Below are positions 22,601 to 34,200 of a stretch of DNA of 64,000 nt, piece after piece. The notes under the pieces are model-generated. The model was given only the letters and a program-made list of their open reading frames with translations, made no database searches and was not told the DNA's origin. The translations under genes and the position numbers were made by a program. Position 1 is the first letter of the stretch. The number at the start of each line of letters is the position of its first letter. The stretch spans positions 1,603,755 through 1,667,754 of the forward strand of contig WFMF01000001.1 in assembly GCA_011033025.1 (NCBI GenBank). Direction: 5' to 3'. The DNA is from Beroe forskalii. Taxonomy: Eukaryota > Ctenophora > Nuda > Beroida > Beroidae.

Positions 22601-25600
22601 CTACGTTCTTCTCGTCTAGTGAACGAGTTTAAATCTATTTTTTAGTTACTTCCTTTGATGCACCATTTACGTGTGTACGGAGTTGCCGGTCATTGGTAGA
22701 GTTAGACCGATGCAGTGAAGCATGTAAATAGATGCTGTAAACTAACACGGTACTGAAGTTACCTGGTTATAAATGACTAGCAGGCCCCACACTAGCTCGC
22801 TACTTTCAGCTTTGATAGTGAAGTTATACTCCATTGTTTATTTTTGATCTTTGCCCCGTTAATTTTTGCCCTGCGTCCTAATTTCTTAATTTGGTTGCAA
22901 TTTTACAATTGCTGATCCGAGAGAATTTTTTGAAAATCATGTGATTATCGTCGTCACGGCTATGTCAGAGTGTTTAGAAAAAACTTCAAGGAGATTGTGT
23001 AGGAAAATTGAAAATACCGAATTCAAAAATTTACCGATTCCTCACCGACTTATCTCAACCCTCTAGGTCCTGACCCCTACAGACCTCCGGCGATGATTTT
23101 CCACCGATTAAAAAGAAAGATAAAGTCCCACCTCACCCACCTTGTGGTCCTTACCTTCCTCCTGATTCTTGCCCTGATGCACTCCACTACTCAAAACATG
23201 TCACGTGATGACGTCACAATAGTTATGTCACGTGATGATGACACGATAGACATGTCACGTGATGATGACACGATAGTTATGTCACGTGATGATGACACGA
23301 TAGTGATGTCACAAACTCTTGATAACGTGACTTTGGTGACGCGAGAAGAGGGTACACAGTTAAATCAGATATCACAAGAACAATCGGATGATAGGATATC
23401 AAACGGTAATATTCAGTCCAGTGATGCCAAAATCTCGGAATCAAACAAGGAAATCAATCCACCCAACGATCCTGGAAATGAATCTCAATCAGAAAATAAT
23501 CCTGATTCTCTACCGCCTAATTTCAAAGAATCAATGCTGAACCACGACAGAGCGCAATTCAACTACACTGAAGCTCTGAAAACAATGAAGCTCATCGAAC
23601 AAGAGTACCGAACCAAACTCCAATCTCTCTCCCCGGAGGAACTGGCATCAGTCAATGAGTTCTATTATAGGGACGTTAGCTTGCATTGGGGGAGTACCCA
23701 TGGGTTGTTACCGCAGAGTAAACCAATGGCAGATCCAGCGTGCGCCAGACATTCTGGTAGGGATGGTGTGACAAGTGGGTCAGATGGGGGCAAGGTAATT
23801 GCTAATTTTATTGGCTGGTGATTATCATCATGTGATTGGTAAAAGTGCTGAATTCTGCAATCAATTTGTTTCAATTAAAATTCAGAGATACTGATCAAGT
23901 GAATTGCAAAGTAATGCGTCAGCAATCAACCAATCGTAACTATGATGCTCAGCAATACTTCCAACTTTTCTTTATTTTGAAGGTTTTTCAACAGCAGTAA
24001 CAGCCAATCACCAATAATAGGAATCAAAGGATTCACCTTCAATCAATAACTTATCATCACTCGTAAATTGCACATAATACCTTGTTTCAAGGAACCGTGA
24101 AGGGACAAAGGGTCCGTGGAGAGTCCGTGACCCTCCGTCGGCAGATTACCAAGTTGCCCCTTGTTTCAGGGATGAGAGAGTGAGCGTGGTGATGTGCTTT
24201 AAGAACGAGTTGATTTACTTGCTCCTCAGAACCCTCGCTACTCTGAGGTTTGGATACAAAACAAGAAACCTTGCTTTTGACAACACGATAATAATAATAA
24301 TAATAATAATAGCCATAATCGATTCTTTATTCTAAATAACTGACAGCTCACTTAAGAATATGATATGATTGGGCACAACTCACTTAAGAGTTTTAGAGTT
24401 TCTCCCTCACTTCAGATGGAGAACTTCCTCTAGATTGCTAGCGGAGGTGCTTCTAATCGACGATAACAGTGAGACAGATAGCGGGGAGGAAATACTAACC
24501 TTCAGGTATCGGAATTCTGTAATCGACTTTGTAGCATTAATCTAAATGTAAATGACTTTAAAATCATTTTCCCACACATCTAAGCTACTGAGGCTGAGAG
24601 ATTTGTCAGTACAGCTCCATTTTAATTCGGAAGCTGGATAGGAGTGCAATAATTTGCACTAATAGCACCGGCCTAGGTGAAGCATTTCTAGCTTTCTAGG
24701 ATTGACTGGGTCAGAGCGGCTTTGAATTAACTAATAACACCACTCCCCCAGTTCGTCTCTGAGCCTCCCAGTACGTCTCCTCCGGTCTAACACGAGTCTG
24801 GGTATAACTCAGTGTAGAAGGCAAGGTGTTGAGTTGGCAGTGGGAAGTGTGGTTGTGATTCTGGATAGTCATGTCGAGGTAGCAGGTGAGCAGCAAAAAG
24901 GATTCTGTGTAATGTAATATTGTCTTTTAGAACGCAAGGAAATATTTTTCTAGAGGTGTAACATAATATTGCCTTATAGAACACAAGGAAATATTGAGGA
25001 TGGCGCTTGATAGAATGTCTCTTGCTTTCATCGGTTACCAATATGGAATTCAGAAAGATGATGAGCAACGATTCGAACGCTTTGGATCCTTCAAATCGTA
25101 ACTCACTGTTTCGCTGAAATGAATTTCTACTCAACCCCTGCTCCATCCCAATCTCCCATCAGATGTGTGGCTAGAACCGCTCCTAGAGATCCTAACCCTT
25201 AAGCCCCGGGGTATCGCCGTCCCCACCCTGGATCTTATCAGAGAGTGGGAATACGAGGAGAAGCATCTCAGGGTGATGAAGGCGTATGGTATCGTCATGT
25301 ATCACGGACACTCCCACTTTGGGTATTATCCAGCGGGGCCCCCGGAGGGGGATCAGAGTCAGGCTTACCCTACTGCTTCCTTAATGGGTAATGTGCTGAT
25401 TGTTATAGGTTGAGTTTCCACTTTCCATCCATGGATAGGGATGGGGAAGGGTTTCGTGAAAGAATGCGGCGAATCCATCTTGGGCTAGGCTGGGATTAAT
25501 CGTTCAATTCATTTGAAACTTTTTCCAATCATTTCCACCCCTCTTTCATCGCAGGTGGAGCATTGGCAGCGTATAAGACTACTCTCTTAGACCTGTTTCC

Positions 25601-28382
25601 CACTCCTATTTACCATGAGTTTTGGGGAGCAGAGAATGCGAGGCTGGCTCTGCGGGCCTGGATGTGTGGGGATGGGCTCTGGATGACTAGGTAGGAAGAA
25701 TATTAATAAGATTCACCGGCTTGCCTGGCTCTATTAAACACTGTCACCATTTTCCTTGAAACCACTCTACTCTGACGCCACTCTTCCCTGACACTGCTCC
25801 AACCTGACACCACTACGCTGACACCATCCTTCCCTGACGGCCTGACGCCACTTTACCTTGACACCACAATATCCTGACACCAATCCACCTTGACACCACT
25901 CCTCCTTGACAGTTGACACCACTCCACCCTGACATCACTCCACCCTGACACCACTCCACCCTGACACCACTCCACCTTGACACCACACTATCCTGAAACC
26001 ACTCCACCCTTGACACCACTTCACCTTGACACCACTCCACCTTGACACCGCTCTATCCTGACACCACTCCACCTTGACACCACTCCACCTTGACACCACT
26101 CCACCCTTACCCCATCGCAGGTGCTCACAAATCTTTCACACTAACGGACCGGACGGAGACTTAACCCGTTACAAAGCGGGAGAACATAAGAACATGTGGC
26201 TGCACCTCCATTATGAGATAGTTGGGGAGGCAGTTAACTTGATTCAGGGTGAGGAGGAGAGGAGGAGGTTTATTCAGAGTGTGTTCATGGGAGACAAGGA
26301 CCACGAAGAAGTTAGCAAGGCAGCAAGTGAGTGATATAAGACTTAAGTACGCTGGTTCCGAGTCTTCTCTAATCTCGTTTTAGGCTTATTCAAGAAAGCT
26401 CTCATCCGCTCAATCTCAGCAAATTTATCCAAAATTTAGGCTATTTTTGGACTTTGAAGTATTTTTGTGAGTGAACTAACAAACCCCCACAGGTAAAATC
26501 TCGGAGCAACTGCGAGTTCCCTGTCACCATGACTACGCGTGGTACCTCACGGACATCCACCAATCAGGACACTTCCTCCAACTGTCACGTGACACATTCT
26601 CTCTGGTGGGGGAAGCTCACTCCCTCTCACGACCAGAGTACTGCTTAGCAGTCAAAAGACAGGGCGAGATCGTTACGACGCTGTTCTGTCGCGGAGAAAA
26701 AGCCGTTCTGGGGCACGATTCTCTGCACGCATTCTCAAAAAGAGGTGAAATGATCACAGCGTTTCAGTATGATTTCCCTTGCTGGGATACTATGGGAAAC
26801 AATACCGCAGGGGCTAAGGTGAGCATTAAAAAGTGTGGAACTGAGGAGGAATCTGTGAGTGAAACTCAGAATTTGTCGTACCATGAAAGCACTCATCAGA
26901 TCAGACACGTTCCTACTATGCGATGTGTAGAGATGAGAATAGTTGAGGAGGGACAGGAGGGGAGAGTGAGTTTAGAGACTTGTAAGGAGGATAGAGAGGA
27001 ACAGCAATGGGGGATTGTGAGGCCAAGGTGGTTGTCGTAGGTTAAGTTAATATTATTTTGTCTTTTGTCTTTTTTGTTTTTATTTTTGGTTATATTTGTG
27101 TTTCCTTCGTTAATAAAAATCAAAAATCTCAGTGATTGACTAGATATTCTTGGGTCTTATTATAGTTTCCAATTATTGAGTTGTACTCACTTCAAGTCAT
27201 GTCGCCTCTTCTTTGGATCGTATTTCACTTGTTTCCCAATTGGTGAACAGCACTCCTTGGGAACTTGAACTTCTGACTTCTGTGCTTTTCGTCCTGCGAA
27301 AGGTTTGATTTCAAATGTGCGCACAAGTGAAGCAGTGTGGGTCAGGGACTTGTGGGCTCCGAGCACCCCGACCCTGTGGCCGCCTTGGTTTATTGTTTTG
27401 GAAGTGAGAAGTTAGTGAAGTGAAGTGGTAGAAAGTCAACGGAGCTGAAGTGGCCTTGATGAGGCTGGAGGCATCACAGACTTTCACAAGGTGAGTGACA
27501 AATTCTGCAGTGCCCTGACTCCTAGTACCATTGATGGTACTAAATATGAGCCGCCAGAAATGGCGAGGAAGTATTGGGAGTAGGGTGCGGTGTGTAGGTC
27601 ATGACAACACTTTATACACTTTTGATAATTACATTTTATGTTTGGAAAAGAGTAACTGTCAGTGCTTGGAGGGCGCAGGATTATGGTTTGAACCTCCAAT
27701 ATTTCGAGCGCAGGTTTTGCCTCTTGATTTCCCTCGTTTAACCCTGACTTCACTAGTTTAACAATCAGTTACTTCATGAAGTACTTCTTTATCTTATTCC
27801 TAATTTGCACGAAACATTACTCACCTAGTTTCTTCATGTAGTGGCGCTTCATCTTGGTCCTGTTGGGGAGGTGCACGTACCCTCCCAGCGCTATCTCGCT
27901 CGGCTGGGCGTCCTCCATGTGGGTTTGTACACGGATCAGGTGGGTTTCTGCCAGCAGTCTGTGGGCCTGGGGGTGGGGAGATAAATAATTTTAAGAAAAT
28001 AGTTGTGTCTAGGGGTGAGGGAGGGAGATTTAGAGTCCAAATGAGATTTCACATATGAGTTCAAATGATTTTAAAAAATTATGATTGTTGATAATCGAGG
28101 AACAAGATAGAAGAGTAAACCATGGTACATTTCTCCAAATAGCACGTGTAAATTAACCCCATTTTCTACAACAATTCCCTTTACTCCAATTCACCTACCT
28201 TTGCTGATCCCACTCAAGTTCCCACTCAACCACCATACCCACCTGCAAGCCCACCCTATCATGGGTCAGGTTCATGATCTGTTTGAGGATGTATTTCTCA
28301 GTTTCAGTCAGATGGAACACGGATTGCTCTATAACTGCCACTGTTGCGTTACTCTCGCCAGACTCGCTCTTTCCGTCTGCTT
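19623..28382 (-). CDS. unrecognised multi-exon protein, nine exons
   Basis: Exons in transcript order: 28243-28382, 27825-27966, 27191-27293, 21795-21893, 21489-21563, 21158-21250, 20763-20860, 20242-20354, 19623-19918 (stop TGA at 19623-19625). All junctions keep phase except 21795 to 21489, where a small exon or a base error must be missing. Readable pieces: VFHLTETEKYILKQIMNLT; ETHLIRVQTHMEDAQPSEI; FRHTFVVDMAYMERIR; VKERSKRLLAGIRIAFNNRL; VYYIDVFDPTQEYGCPSQGY; LPRLWRNNFYNGVAG. I could not place these in a family. The first exon is phase-compatible with the last WD40 exon of the JIP-like gene at 31285, so it may be that gene's 3' part, but the sequence does not look like the rest of a JIP propeller. 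A GalNAc-transferase-like gene on the plus strand lies in the 27190-21894 intron. Confidence 0.55.
19903..20012. repeat. tandem copies of an exon edge with its acceptor
   Basis: Three copies of a GCCAGAGTCTCACCTGRGC-like unit. The first is the true 5' edge and acceptor of exon 19623-19918 (minus strand, CTCAG|GTGAGACTCTGGC). The other two lie in the intron, so decoy acceptors with short exon stubs are present. Confidence 0.65.
20848..20965. repeat. duplicated exon edge and acceptor
   Basis: GATTTACCCTGGTAAATCAG with GCGGGGTAAGT follows at about 20853-20884 and again at about 20916-20941, with a third shortened copy (GGCAAATCAGCG) after. The first copy contains the acceptor of exon 20763-20860. 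Confidence 0.6.
21895..22095. repeat. degenerate AATTAGGTA/TTAATTGGGTA tandem tract
   Basis: About 170 bp of repeated words such as GGTAGTTAATTGGG and GTATCTAATTAGG directly next to the acceptor of exon 21795-21893. Simple intronic minisatellite. Confidence 0.55.
23093..27040 (+). CDS. polypeptide N-acetylgalactosaminyltransferase-like, type II membrane protein
   Basis: Exons: 23093-23794, about 24111-24247 (acceptor uncertain; 24092 or 24104 possible), 24416-24505, 24752-24885, 25163-25387, 25555-25690, 26121-26326, 26493-27040; the later junctions agree in phase. The N-terminus has a basic tail then a membrane anchor (LTHLVVLTFLLILALMHST), then a Ser/Asp-rich stem. The GT-A domain starts VSVVMCFKNELIYLLLRTL (family VSVIICFHNEAWSTLLRTV), then LLIDDNSE, then the metal-binding D-x-H in VVVILDSHVEV, WLEPLLEIL, the WGAEN motif (family WGGEN) and CSQIFH, supplying the metal-binding His. 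The last exon is a ricin-type lectin domain with CHDYAWYL, several Cys and a final QQWGIV (QxW). The family adds GalNAc to Ser/Thr in the Golgi. Divergence is high: the family region around GFDWNLVFKW is not recognisable. AATAAA-like signal near 27111. It is nested inside an intron of an opposite-strand gene. Confidence 0.82.
23199..23315 (+). repeat. four 30-bp repeats in the GalNAc-transferase stem
   Basis: ATGTCACGTGATGATGACAC-type 30-bp units encode four copies of a decapeptide close to MSRDDDTIVM right after the membrane anchor. Each unit carries a CACGTG. An acidic spacer extension in the luminal stem is the likely effect. Confidence 0.8.
24286..24311. repeat. (ATA)n microsatellite
   Basis: About eight ATA/TAA triplets in a GalNAc-transferase intron. 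Confidence 0.8.
25745..26108. repeat. 16-17 bp intronic minisatellite TTGACACCACTCCACC
   Basis: About 20 units of CTTGACACCACTCCACC and variants fill the intron up to the acceptor of the 26121 exon. The CTTGACACCA start of the unit is shared with the 24-bp array at 35.6-42.7 kb. Confidence 0.8.
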
Positions 28383-28599
28383 CTGAAGGATAAGTTGTTT
28401 AGATTTCAGATGAAAGGTTACTTAGATTTTAGAGGAAAGGTTGCTTAAACTTTAAAGGAAAAGTTTGGTTAGACTAAACAGAATAGAATGTCAAATGAAT
28501 GGGTAGCTAAGGAATTGCGAAACAATTGGAATGAGGTGGGTGGTTGGTAAGACTGATTTGTGAAAATTGACCAGAGGAGACGTGGGATGTGATATCAGA

Positions 28600-31096
28600 T
28601 GGGCGCCACGAAAAAGGAATTCCGTATTGGGTTTGCAGACGCTTCAGGGGCAATCCTGTCTGGCCTCATAATTCCGAAATCACCCATTTTTCGTCTTTTA
28701 TGGGGGTGAAAAGTCACGTTTTTCGGCCTGAAAACTGCCTTTTTCGACCCTTATTCGATATAGAGGTCTCGAGGGAGGTGAAATAGAGGTGTATCTGGTC
28801 ATGAATTATGCGCCTGAAACCACTGAACCAATGATATTCACCAGTTTTCCTTTGTTTTCCTGTAAAATCTAAAAAACCGTATTTTACCTCTAAAAAGGTG
28901 ATCCGGGGGTGTCTTCATTTCTGAGGCACCCAAAATCCAAAAATTTGTCTTTTGACTGATAGAGCTGAAACTTTGCACGCCATTCATGGAACACCTACGA
29001 AAGACATAACAGGCCTCAGAATTCCGAAATCACCCATTTTTCGTCTTTTATGGGGGTGAAAAGTCACGTTTTCGGCCTGAAAACTGCCTTTTTCGACCCT
29101 TATTCGATATAGAGGTCTCGAGGAGGTGAAATAGAGGTGTATCTGGTCATAAGTTATGCGCCTGAAACCACTGAACCAATGATATTCACCAGTTTTCCTT
29201 TGTTTTCCTGTAAAATCTAAAACCGTATTTTACCTCTAAAAGGTGATCCGGGGTGTCTTCATTTCTGAGGCACCCAAAATCCAAAAATTTGTCTTTTGAC
29301 TGATAGAGCTGAAACTTTGCACGCCATTCATGGAACACCTACGAAAGACATAACAGGCCTCAGAATTCCGAAATCACCCATTTTCGTCTTTTATGGGGGT
29401 GAAAAGTCACGTTTTTCGGCCTGAAAACTGCCTTTTTTTCGACCCTTATTCGATATAGAGGTCTCGAGGGAGGTGAAATAGAGGTGTATCTGGTCATAAG
29501 TTATGCGCCTGAAACCACTGAACCAATGATATTCACCAGTTTTCCTTTGTTTTCCTGTAAAATCTAAAAAACCGTATTTTACCTCTAAAAAGGTGATCCG
29601 GGGGTGTCTTCATTTCTGAGGCACCCAAAATCCAAAAAATTTGTCTTTTGACTGATAGAGCTGAAACTTTGCACGCCATTCATGGAACACCTACGAAAGA
29701 CATAACAGGCCTCAGAATTCCGAAATCACCCATTTTTCGTCTTTTATGGGGGTGAAAAGTCACGTTTTTCGGCCTGAAAACTGCCTTTTTTCGACCCTTA
29801 TTCGATATAGAGGTCTCGAGGGTCTCGAGGAGGTGAAATAGAGGTGTATCTGGTCATAAGTTATGCGCCTGAAACCACTGAACCAATGATATTCACCAGT
29901 TTTCCTTTGTTTTCCTGTAAAATCTAAAAAACCGTATTTTACCTCTAAAAGGTGATCCGGGGGTGTCTTCATTTCTGAGGCACCCAAAATCCAAAAAATT
30001 TGTCTTTTGACTGATAGAGCTGAAACTTTGCACGCCATTCATGGAACACCTACGAAAGACATAACAGGCCCCAGAATTCCGAAATCACCCATTTTGTTGT
30101 CACGTTTTTCGGCCTGAAAAATTGCCTTTTTTCGACCCTTATTCGATATAGAGGTCTCGAGGGAGGTGAAATAGAGGTGTATCTGGTCATAAGTTATGCG
30201 CCTGAAACCACTGAACAATGATATTCACCAGTTTTCCTTTGTTTTCCTGTAAAATCTAAAAACCGTATTTTACCTCTAAAAGGTGATCGGGGTGTCTTCA
30301 TTTCTGAGGCACCCAAAATCAAAAATTTGTCTTTTGACTGATAGAGCTGAAACTTTGCACGCCATTCATGGAACACCTACGAAAGAACATAGGCCTCAAA
30401 TTTCGAAATCACCCATTTTTCGTCTTTTATGGGGTGAAAAGTCACGTTTTCGGCGAAACTGCCTTTTTCGACCCTTATTCGATATAGAGGTCTCGAGGGA
30501 GGTGAAATAGAGGTGTATCTGGTCATAAGTTATGCGCCTGAAACCACTGAACCAATGATATTCACCAGTTTTCCTTTGTTTTCCTGTAAAATAAAAACGT
30601 ATTTTTCTAAAAAAGGTGATCCAAGGTGTCTTCATTTCTAGGCACCCAAATCAAATTTGTCTTTTGACTGATAGAGCTGAAACTTTGCACGCCATTCATG
30701 GATGGAACTACGAAAGACATAACAGGCCTCAGAATTCCGAAATCACCCATTTTTTCGTCTCTTTATGGGGTGAAAAGTCACGTTTTCGGCCTGAAAACCT
30801 TTTTTCGACCTTATTCGATATAGAGGTCTCAGGAGGTGAAATAGAGGTATCTGGTCATAAGTTATGCCTGAAACCACTGAACCAATGATATTCACCAGTT
30901 TTCCTTTGTTTTCCTGTAAAATCTAAAAACCGTATTTTACCTCTAAAAGGTGATCCGGGGTGTGCTTCATTTCTGAGGCACCCAAAATCAAAATTTGTCT
31001 TTGACTGATAGAGCTGAAACTTTGCACCATTCATGGAACACCTACGAAGAGACATAGCAGGCCTCAGAATTCCGAAATCACCCATTTTCGTCTTTG
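28600..31096. repeat. about 345-bp tandem repeat, seven copies
   Basis: Anchor word TTTGTCTTTTGACTGATAGA recurs near 28945, 29290, 29640, 30000, 30327, 30657 and 30994, giving unit lengths of about 325-360 bp. Other markers are CGCCATTCATGGAACACCTA and CAATGATATTCACCAGTTTT. Copies after about 30200 lose bases mainly in homopolymer runs. The array lies between the last WD40 exon (31285) and the next minus-strand exon (28382). Open frames in both directions are incidental. Confidence 0.9.
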
Positions 31097-31284
31097 AAAC
31101 CTAATTAAAAAGGATGTAAGAATTCCGAATCCACGACAGACAAAATTTAAGCAAGCACGGAAGGTTTTCCCTTATGAAGTAGAAATTCTTGAATCTAGTG
31201 GCAGTTATTCCGTCATGAAACATATTTTATCCATTAACCTGTGATCCATTAACCTGTGATACCTTAAACTGTGATCCATTTTAC

Positions 31285-34200
31285 CTGTGATGTCGACGAC
31301 AACAAGTTGGTAATTGTCCATATCCCAGAGTCCATCCCTGTTTCGAGAGTAAACAACCAGAGCTCCGTTGTGGAGCGATAAGAAAACGTGGGGCTCCGAG
31401 TAAACGATCTGAAGAACGCTGCAAGGGGAGGAAGGATAAGATAAAAGAAGGAGTGATAAGATAAGGGGAGGAACGATAAGATAAGGGGAGAAACGATAAG
31501 ATAAGGGGAGGAAAGATAAGATAAGGGAGAAACGGTAAGATAAGGGGAGGAACGATAAGATAAGGGAAGGAACGATAAGATAAGGGGAGGAACGTTAAGA
31601 TAAGGGGAGGAACGATAAGATAAGGGGAAGAACGATAAGATAAGGGGAGGAACGGTAAGATAAGTATTTTCTTGGGGTTGAGAAACTCGGCCACTCAGGT
31701 TTACAGTTACAAATTAAAGACATATTTTGAAATGTCAAGCAAGACTCATCAATAAGATCACGACTCATCAATGCTATGCTTCAATAAAACATTTCCTTGT
31801 GTTTGAGTATTATCAGCTCACCTGCCGCTTAACTTGTGCGAGTAGACCTGGTTGAAAGGCTCCTTGAGCTCTACAATGAAGAGTCTACCGTCAGAGGTAC
31901 CCATCCAACAAGAACACCCTTCTCCGCTCCCTTGGGGACCGAACAGGACCTTCTTAGCTCGGATCTGAAAATATGTGGGGAAAATGTTAGGGGAAAATGT
32001 GAGAAAATTTGGGGGAACAGTTAAGTTTTAAATTCTACATTTTCATTATTATGGAAAATCAAATATGAGTTTGCTGACGATAACAAGGAAACGTTTACAA
32101 ACTAAATGTTCTCATTACAGAGTGGAATAGCGCCAGTTTCCCCCGGGAAATTAAGAAACAGAGTTTATAACTTTTCGAACACTTAGACAGTTCATTCATT
32201 TCATTGAATGGTTGCTACACTTAACTAACACCTATCATGAAATGAATCAGTGAATAATTGAGTAATTGCTTTACGGCGTCGAAAATATAATATCCTCTAC
32301 CCATGAGAAAGCAATTTCGAAATGACAGATTCTAAATTGCTTCAGGTAGGATTGAAGTGCCACCCATTAACATAATGAAGTGAATAAAAGGATGCCAAAA
32401 ATGACAGAAGATGACAAAAAAAATGTTATTAATATCACAATATAGAACATTTCGATATCAGATTATCAGATGACGCTGACCCCATCCTGACAATACCTCT
32501 TCCATGGTATCTTGAGCTCGGTTCTTCACAACTTCCATCGCATGAACCTTCCCCTCACACAGGAAGTGGGTCCTGGCAACCCGTGCAGGGAAGTTTAGGT
32601 TAACCACGTGCAAGAAAGAGAGTGAAGAGTCGTCAGTACACGTCACCACCCACAAGAAGGGGTATAAGCTGGGAGGGGTAAGATTTTAGGAGGTTAAGGG
32701 GTGAGATTAGGGGGTTATGGGGTATCAAATTATATGAAAGTATGAAGGGATAAAGTCAGAAGACCAGATCTAAGACCAAAAGCCCGGGTTTCTAGAAGCC
32801 TCACCTTCTCGAAGTTTCTGCGACCTTGTGCTTGAACGATGAAACAGGGCGCTTGAGGAACGCGTCCTTTGTCTGTCGGAAGAGGACGCGCCGCACTTCC
32901 GCGTCATTGTCGGCCACTGCCTCGTCCCCGCGGCACTCCTCCTCAACCTCGCCCGACCCGGAGGAGGGACCGTCTTCGTTAACGTACTCCGCGATCGAGG
33001 GCTCGCCTGGGGGAGAGGATAGTAAAACTAAAATACTGCTTTAATCAACTAGGCTGGGTGGCAGAATAGTGATCTAAAGAAAGTTGTCGAAATTTTAAGT
33101 AGGATACTCGTGCATGACCATAGGAGTCTACTGGCCCCTCCAAGGCGACTGTTCTTTTTCACAAATAGCTCACAGTTTCAGACGTTGTTTTCAGACACCA
33201 GACAAAAAGAAATTAATATTTTTCGACATATCACCAGATTTTGAGGCAAAAGATCACCGAAAAATCCTAAAGACAGTCATGCGACGAACGGCAGAAGTTC
33301 GAACGGCAGAAGTTCGAACGAATTGATTTCTGCTGATGACGCAATTTCGACTTTCCGTCTTAGAATATCCATACCGTGAGTTTGTGGCACGGGAGCAGCA
33401 GCGGCAGCGTTATTGTAGCTCCGTCGAGTTGAGTTACGGAGGACATCCTGCGAAAAGAGCGCAGCGCTCATCCTGTCTTCAGCTTGACTGGAGACATCTC
33501 CTGGGAAGATTTTAGGTGTTGATGGAGTGGCCCTACAATTACAATTGTTTTCCCACACAAACAATCATACCATATATGGTATGATGGAAGCTGAAGACAG
33601 GAAGAGCACTGCACTCATCCTGTCTTCAGCTTTACTGGAGACATCTCCAGGGGAAAAGTGGACACGTGGTGGTTAAAAGTGACAAAATTACGGTAATTGA
33701 TGGTGGGAAAGTATCATCGTTATGCCTCTTTATGACACGTCGAACCATATGTTTCCAAGAAAATTGGTATGAAATAATCACTCACCGAGTGTTTGGGCGT
33801 TAAGGGCCATGCAGGCTAGAGGTTTGATAGACGCCATGCAGAGCATCCCCAGCGCAACATTCTCCGATCCCATGACGGCCTCCTCAATTAGCGGGAAGTT
33901 CGACTTCCCGTCCATCGACAGACTGGATCTCACTGAGTCCTTGCTCTCTATAGAGCGAGTAGAGCCTCTGAGATTAGTGGAAGTTTCAAACTTTATACGA
34001 TCAAATCTCAGAACTGATGAAGACGTACGTTTGTCGAAACGTTTTGAGACCTTATTAAGTTATGTAGTCCTGAGAAAGATATAATTTTGTCGCGAAATTT
34101 TAAATTAAAATTCCTATGATAGGTACTCCTCTTTCTCAAACAAAAATTAAAAAAACGAAGGCGAGTTTTGTCAGTGTTTAAACTAAATGAGTAAAAGTAA

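Noticed and set aside
27300..27480. Possible further exon (open frame with LVKVCDASSLIKATS on minus, donor-like CACAAG|GTGAGT on plus)
   Set aside because: No acceptor or donor on the same strand in matching phase; the 27293 acceptor (TTCGCAG) fits the gene better.
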